A stretch of DNA of 18,445 bases from an uncultured Clostridia bacterium (GTDB lineage Bacteria; Bacillota; Clostridia; Oscillospirales; CAG-272). The notes beneath the pieces were generated by a model. That model was not told the DNA's origin and did not search any database. It saw nothing but the letters and a program-made list of their open reading frames with translations. This document shows positions 14,934 through 18,445 of this stretch, one piece after another (positions within the stretch are counted from its first letter, which is position 1; each line of letters starts with the position of its first letter). The position numbers were made by a program, and so were the translations under genes. The DNA lies in assembly GCA_946618395.1 (NCBI GenBank), contig CAMOLD010000014.1, forward strand, positions 1-18,445. The letters are read 5' to 3'.

Positions 14934-14967
14934 GTTGCGCTCGGTTCCCAAAAACCGGGCTTGCAAC
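14934..14967 (+). promoter_or_regulatory. Hairpin in the rpsU leader
   Basis: GTTGC (14934-14938) pairs with GCAAC (14963-14967). Inside it, GCTCGGTT (14939-14946) pairs with AACCGGGC (14953-14960), with one wobble. The loop is CCCAAA and there is a two-T bulge on the 3' side: 13 pairs in all. No T run follows, so it is not a terminator. It begins within a few bases of the likely transcript start and ends about 20 bases before the AGGGGGGGAG ribosome binding site. It may stabilise the mRNA or bind S21 as a feedback site; both are inference. Confidence 0.6.
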
Positions 14968-15000
14968 AAATTGTTCGGCACCGCGAAGGGGGGGAGAAAA

Positions 15001-15177
15001 ATGGCAGAAATTCGAGTGAAGGAAGGCGAATCCTTGGATAGCGCACTTCGTCGCTTTAAGCGTGCAACCGCCCGTTCCGGTGTTCTTGCAGAACTCCGCA
15101 AGAGAGAGCATTACGAAAAACCGAGCGTAAAACGCAAGAAGAAATCCGAAGCCGCAAGAAAGCGCAAATATAAATAA
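15001..15177 (+). CDS. rpsU: 30S ribosomal protein S21
   Basis: A 58-residue basic protein of the small subunit, near the anti-Shine-Dalgarno end of 16S rRNA. Seen: the EIRVKEGESLDSALRRFKR start and the RSGVLAELRKREHYEKPS core. A Lys/Arg-rich tail follows (KRKKKSEAARKRK). Length matches Firmicute S21. The ATG at 15001 has an AGGGGGGGAG site 4-6 bases upstream; the in-frame ATG at 14923 is part of the -10 box and is rejected. The gene is monocistronic, with its own promoter and terminator, and converges on nth. Confidence 0.97.
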   Translation: MAEIRVKEGESLDSALRRFKRATARSGVLAELRKREHYEKPSVKRKKKSEAARKRKYK

Positions 15178-15190
15178 GCCTTTCCAAGCA

Positions 15191-15237
15191 AGAACGGGGC
15201 AAACCGGTTGGTTTGCCCCGTTCTGTTTCTTTATTTT
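15191..15237 (+). terminator. Terminator of rpsU
   Basis: AGAACGGGGCAAACC (15191-15205) pairs perfectly with 15210-15224 over 15 bases around GGTT. A T-rich tail (GTTTCTTTATTTTT) follows on the plus strand and enters the nth stop region. On the minus strand the tail is poor, so it serves mainly rpsU, though the stem lies just past the nth stop and could mark its 3' end too. Confidence 0.9.
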
Positions 15238-15884
15238 TCCTGTAAATGATGCGCGCAAAGGTCGGTCAGCTCGCAGGAAGCACACTTTGGCGCGCGCGCC
15301 GCGCAAACATCCCGCCCGAACTGCACGATTCGATGGCAAAAATCACTGCGAATCTCGATGGGCAAAAAGTCATCCATAATGCGCTCTACCCGGGCAGGGT
15401 CTTTGAGCGATTCGGGATACATACCGAACCTGCCGCAAATGCGGATGCAATGCGTGTCGGCAACCGTTCCGCCGGAATGGTAGATATCGCCGAGCAGAAG
15501 ATTTGCCACCTTGCGCCCAACACCGGGAAATTTAAGGAGCTCCTCCATACTGTCCGGCAAAACGCCGCCGTAATCCTGAGTGAGCATCCGGCAGGCGTCC
15601 TTGATGTTTTGCGCCTTGACGCGAAACAATCCGCAGGGGCGGACGATCTCTTCGATTTGCGCAAGATCCCCTTCTCCAAGCGCTTTTGCTGTTGGAAAAG
15701 CGGCAAACAGCTCGCGGCAGACGATATTGACGCGCGCATCGGTGCATTGCGCGGAAAGGCGCCCCATGACCAGCAGTTTCCAGGGTTCCCCATTCCATTC
15801 CAAAGCGCAAAATGCCTGGGGATAGCGTTTTTCCAGCCGCTTGGCGATTTCTGCCATGCGGTCTTTTTTTTGCTGTTTGGTCAC
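15231..15884 (-). CDS. nth: Endonuclease III (DNA glycosylase/AP lyase)
   Basis: Removes oxidised pyrimidines and nicks abasic sites in base excision repair. The 217-residue product has the helix-hairpin-helix LLKFPGVGRKVANLLL with catalytic Lys125, and VADTH with the catalytic Asp143. The iron-sulfur cluster motif is C-x6-C-x2-C-x5-C at 194, 201, 204 and 210. All key residues are intact. The start is a GTG at 15884, supported by a perfect AGGAGG 9 bases upstream. The Met at residue 10 is the alternative but has no such site. It lies 19 bases after pcrA on the same strand, probably in one operon. Confidence 0.95.
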   Translation of the reverse strand: MTKQQKKDRMAEIAKRLEKRYPQAFCALEWNGEPWKLLVMGRLSAQCTDARVNIVCRELFAAFPTAKALGEGDLAQIEEIVRPCGLFRVKAQNIKDACRMLTQDYGGVLPDSMEELLKFPGVGRKVANLLLGDIYHSGGTVADTHCIRICGRFGMYPESLKDPARVERIMDDFLPIEIRSDFCHRIVQFGRDVCAARAPKCASCELTDLCAHHLQEK

Positions 15885-15903
15885 ACCGGCGTTCCTCCTT
15901 TTT

Positions 15904-18315
15904 TCAAATCTTCCTCAATTTTGCATAGGTTCCCATCAGTTTTTTGGTTCCCGTGCGGTCAAATGCAATTTCATACAACAGATCCGCGCCCATGGGCTTG
16001 ACCGAAAGGATGACGCCCTCACCGAAGGTATCATGTTTGACGCGCTCCCCGGCGGCAAAAGCGGTTGCCGCAGGCGCTTTTGGCTTTGCGCCGAAGTTGG
16101 AAGCCTTATCATAAGTGGTATCGTGAAAATAGGTTTTTGGGCGCTGCGGCGACGGAGAAACCGTATCCCAAACGCGATACGATTTCTCGCTCGCAAAGGG
16201 ATCTTGCCGCGGCGCATCCACCTCGGTCAGCGATTCCGGAATCTCTTTTAAGAAGCGCGATTCGGGATTGATGCAGGTTCTACCGTAAAGCAGGCGCATG
16301 GAGGTTCGCAAAATGAACAACTCTTTTTTGGCGCGCGTCAGGGCGACGTAAGCAAGCCGGCGCTCTTCCTCCAACTCGGCATTTCCGCCGTCGATAGACA
16401 GTTGGCTGGGGAAAATCCCCTCCTCCATGCCCGGAAGAATGACAACCGGAAACTCCAGCCCTTTGGCGCTGTGAATGGTCATGAGCACGGCGGCATCGGC
16501 AGTTTCATCGTAACGGTCAACGTCTGCAACCAATGCGGCTTCTTCCAAAAAGCCACCGAGCGTTGGTTCTTCGTTTTCCTGCATATACTCGATGATTTGA
16601 GATTTCAGTTCATCCAGGTTTTCCAGCCGGTCAGCTTCCGCCTCTCCTTTTGCGATCCACATTTGGCGGTAGCCGGTCAAATCCAGCACGCGGTCATAGA
16701 AAACATCCAAAGAGAGCGTTTCCAGCTCCGCTGTTAGCCGATTGATGGTTGCCGCAAAGGATTCCAACGCACTTTTGGCATTGCCGAGCGCGGCATAATC
16801 GGCGGCATGGTTGATGACCTCAAACTGCGAACAGCCGACTTCCGCGGCGATGATTGCAATCATTTCCGCCGTTTTTGCGCCGATTTTGCGTGCCGGTTTA
16901 TTGAGGATGCGGGAGAGGCGCAAATTGTCATCATGGTTAAAAACGAGCTGCAAATAGGCAACGGCATCGCGGATTTCTTCGCGGTCGGCAAAGCGCGTTC
17001 CGCCCAAAATGCGATAGGGGATTCCGCTTCTTGCAAAGGCTTTTTCCAGACTTTGCGATTGCGCGTTCATGCGGTATAAAACGGCAAAATCGCGGTATTT
17101 TGCGGTATTTCTTGCAACTTTTTGGGAAATAATGTCCACCACGCGGCGCGATTCCTCGTTTTGATCATTGCAAAGAAGCACGTGAATTTTCTCGCCTTTT
17201 CCCGCCGCCGTCCAAAGGGTTTTACCCATGCGGCTTTCGTTTTTGGCAATGACCGCGTTTGCCGCATCCAGGATGTTTTGGGTGGAGCGGTAGTTCTGCT
17301 CCAACTTGACAACCTTGGCGCCGGAAAACGCATCTTCAAAAGACAAAATATTATCGATGGTTGCGCCGCGAAATTTATAGATGCTCTGATCATCGTCACC
17401 GACCACCATCAAATTGCCGTAACCGCCGGCAAGCAGACGCGTCAATTCAAACTGCGCCGGGTTGGTGTCCTGATATTCGTCCACGCAAACATATTTGAAC
17501 CTGCGCTGGTATGCCTCGCGCACTTCCCCATGGTTTTGCAGCAGGCGCACCGTTTGCAGAATCAAATCATCAAAATCGAGCGCGTTGGATTCGCGCAAAA
17601 GGTCCTGATAAGCGGCATAGACGCGCGCAACCTGTTTGAGGCGAAAATCCGACTCCGCCTCCATGGAAAACTCCTCGGGCGAGAGCATTTTATCCTTTGC
17701 GCGGCTGATCAGATTCATGACCCCTTTGACCGGCAGGACTTTTTCGTCAATGCGGCAACGGCTCATGGCTTCCAGCATGGCTTTTTTGGAATCATCGGTA
17801 TCGTAAATGGTAAAATTGGGGCGGTAGCCGAGGAGCTCCCCGTGGCGGCGCAGAATTCGCACGCAGACCGAATGGAAGGTGCCCGACCAGATTTCGTCCG
17901 CCGCCTCCGGATTTTCGGGAAATAGCCCGGAAAGGCGCGTTTTGATCTCGTTTGCCGCTTTGTTGGTAAAGGTGATGGCAAGGACGCGATAAGGATCGCA
18001 CGGCATTTCCGCGAACTGTTGCAACAAGGCTTCCAGCTCCTCTTTGGAAGCGGTTTGCGCCGCGCGCAATTTTTCAACGTCTTCTTCTTTCAAATCCGGC
18101 GGAACACGGCTGCTGAAATAGGCGTTGCCGTAACGAATCAAGAACGCGATGCGCCGCACCAGAACGGTGGTTTTTCCGCTACCCGCGCCGGCAAGCACCA
18201 AAAGCGGGCCGTTAACGGTGTAAACCGCCTCGCGCTGGCGCTCGTTCAAAAAAGCATAAGCGCGGTCAAACAGCGCGCGCTTTGCCTCCAGATATTCCAA
18301 ACTCAAATCACTCAT
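15904..18315 (-). CDS. pcrA: ATP-dependent DNA helicase PcrA/UvrD
   Basis: Superfamily 1A 3'-to-5' helicase acting in repair, replication restart and removal of stalled proteins. The 803-residue product has the Q-motif NERQREAV, Walker A AGAGSGKTT (42-50), motif Ia ITFTNKAA and motif II VDEYQDTN (278-285). Motif III GDDDQSIYKFRGA, motif IV LEQNYRS (338-344), motif V TIHSAKGLEF and motif VI VALTRAK follow. A Tudor-like C-terminal domain (about the last 50 residues, ERVKHDTFGEGVI) resembles the PcrA part that binds RNA polymerase. About 45 charged residues (near 62-106) are inserted between motifs I and Ia compared with Bacillus PcrA. The ATG at 18315 has GAAAAGG upstream; the longer start at 18354 overlaps the previous gene. 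Confidence 0.96.
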   Translation of the reverse strand: MSDLSLEYLEAKRALFDRAYAFLNERQREAVYTVNGPLLVLAGAGSGKTTVLVRRIAFLIRYGNAYFSSRVPPDLKEEDVEKLRAAQTASKEELEALLQQFAEMPCDPYRVLAITFTNKAANEIKTRLSGLFPENPEAADEIWSGTFHSVCVRILRRHGELLGYRPNFTIYDTDDSKKAMLEAMSRCRIDEKVLPVKGVMNLISRAKDKMLSPEEFSMEAESDFRLKQVARVYAAYQDLLRESNALDFDDLILQTVRLLQNHGEVREAYQRRFKYVCVDEYQDTNPAQFELTRLLAGGYGNLMVVGDDDQSIYKFRGATIDNILSFEDAFSGAKVVKLEQNYRSTQNILDAANAVIAKNESRMGKTLWTAAGKGEKIHVLLCNDQNEESRRVVDIISQKVARNTAKYRDFAVLYRMNAQSQSLEKAFARSGIPYRILGGTRFADREEIRDAVAYLQLVFNHDDNLRLSRILNKPARKIGAKTAEMIAIIAAEVGCSQFEVINHAADYAALGNAKSALESFAATINRLTAELETLSLDVFYDRVLDLTGYRQMWIAKGEAEADRLENLDELKSQIIEYMQENEEPTLGGFLEEAALVADVDRYDETADAAVLMTIHSAKGLEFPVVILPGMEEGIFPSQLSIDGGNAELEEERRLAYVALTRAKKELFILRTSMRLLYGRTCINPESRFLKEIPESLTEVDAPRQDPFASEKSYRVWDTVSPSPQRPKTYFHDTTYDKASNFGAKPKAPAATAFAAGERVKHDTFGEGVILSVKPMGADLLYEIAFDRTGTKKLMGTYAKLRKI

Positions 18316-18328
18316 GTAAAAATCCTTT

Positions 18329-18445
18329 TCAGTTCTGTTTTGCAAAAGCGGCAAGATAGCTTTGCTTCATAAAAAGAGCGTCCTCCGCCTGCGTTCCTGC
18401 CGACTCGCAGATGATGCGGGGCGCAACGCCCTCGCGCACGATTGC
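18329..18445 (-). CDS. Endonuclease IV-like TIM-barrel protein, C-terminal 38 residues only
   Basis: The reading frame enters from the right edge and stops at a TGA 13 bases before pcrA. The visible end includes RIICESAGTQAEDALFMKQ. The ICES(A/P)GTQ-EDAL pattern resembles the last barrel strand and helix of AP endonuclease family 2 proteins (deoxyribonuclease IV-like), where the Glu is a metal ligand. The name rests on this short tail alone; another sugar-isomerase-like TIM barrel is possible. The tight spacing to pcrA and nth fits a repair operon. Confidence 0.6.
   Translation of the reverse strand, partial: AIVREGVAPRIICESAGTQAEDALFMKQSYLAAFAKQN

Noticed and set aside
14923..15000. Longer N-terminus for S21
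   Set aside because: The ATG at 14923 is part of the TATAAT box and precedes the likely transcript start.
1..18445. CRISPR array, defence system, prophage, insertion sequence or tRNA
   Set aside because: No regularly spaced repeats, transposase or integrase domains, terminal inverted repeats or tRNA-like folds were seen; all long reading frames are accounted for by housekeeping genes.

Overview
This window looks like a housekeeping stretch of a low-to-mid GC Firmicute, most likely a member of the Clostridia (an Oscillospiraceae-type gut bacterium would fit, but the family is inference). The evidence is a CtsR-McsA-McsB-ClpC heat-shock operon with classical CtsR heptad operators, an IspH-ribosomal protein S1 fusion (a known clostridial arrangement), a TSCPD small protein, a short Firmicute-type S21, strong AGGAGG-type ribosome binding sites and near-consensus sigma-A promoters. 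No phage, insertion sequence, CRISPR array, tRNA, rRNA or defence system was seen.

Layout. Positions 1-1373 (minus) carry the N-terminal three quarters of dxs, read out of the left edge. It is divergent from the ctsR-mcsA-mcsB-clpC operon (1622-6251, plus). The 248-bp space between them holds a consensus promoter for each side, and the ctsR promoter is overlaid by two tandem CtsR operators. A terminator follows clpC. A D-amino-acid transaminase gene (6373-7215, plus) comes next, with its own promoter and a hairpin that ends on its ribosome binding site. It runs head-on into a minus-strand gene set.

The minus-strand set (14739 down to 7217) is seven closely packed genes: a PHP-domain phosphoesterase, a membrane-anchored HtrA-like protease, an RpiR/MurR-type regulator, a HI0933/BaiN-type flavoprotein, cmk, ispH-rpsA and a TSCPD protein. 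The only strong promoter I see for it is at 14806-14833, so it may be one long operon. Its core (flavoprotein, cmk, ispH-rpsA) joins nucleotide supply, isoprenoid synthesis and translation.

Divergent from it is rpsU (15001-15177, plus), with a consensus promoter, a strong hairpin in the leader and a perfect 15-bp terminator stem. The right end is a minus-strand DNA-repair set: the last codons of an endonuclease IV-like TIM-barrel protein, a PcrA/UvrD helicase, and endonuclease III, with gaps of 13 and 19 bases.

How the parts fit. CtsR represses its own operon. McsB, activated by McsA, phosphorylates arginines on CtsR and on damaged proteins, and ClpC (with ClpP, not in the window) unfolds marked proteins. 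Dxs and IspH are the first and last enzymes of the MEP isoprenoid pathway. D-amino-acid transaminase feeds cell-wall synthesis. Nth, PcrA and the endonuclease IV-like protein act in base excision and helicase-linked repair. I found no convincing undescribed system. The most interesting signals are regulatory: the tandem CtsR sites, the rpsU leader hairpin, and the likely overlapping transcripts of the transaminase and TSCPD genes.
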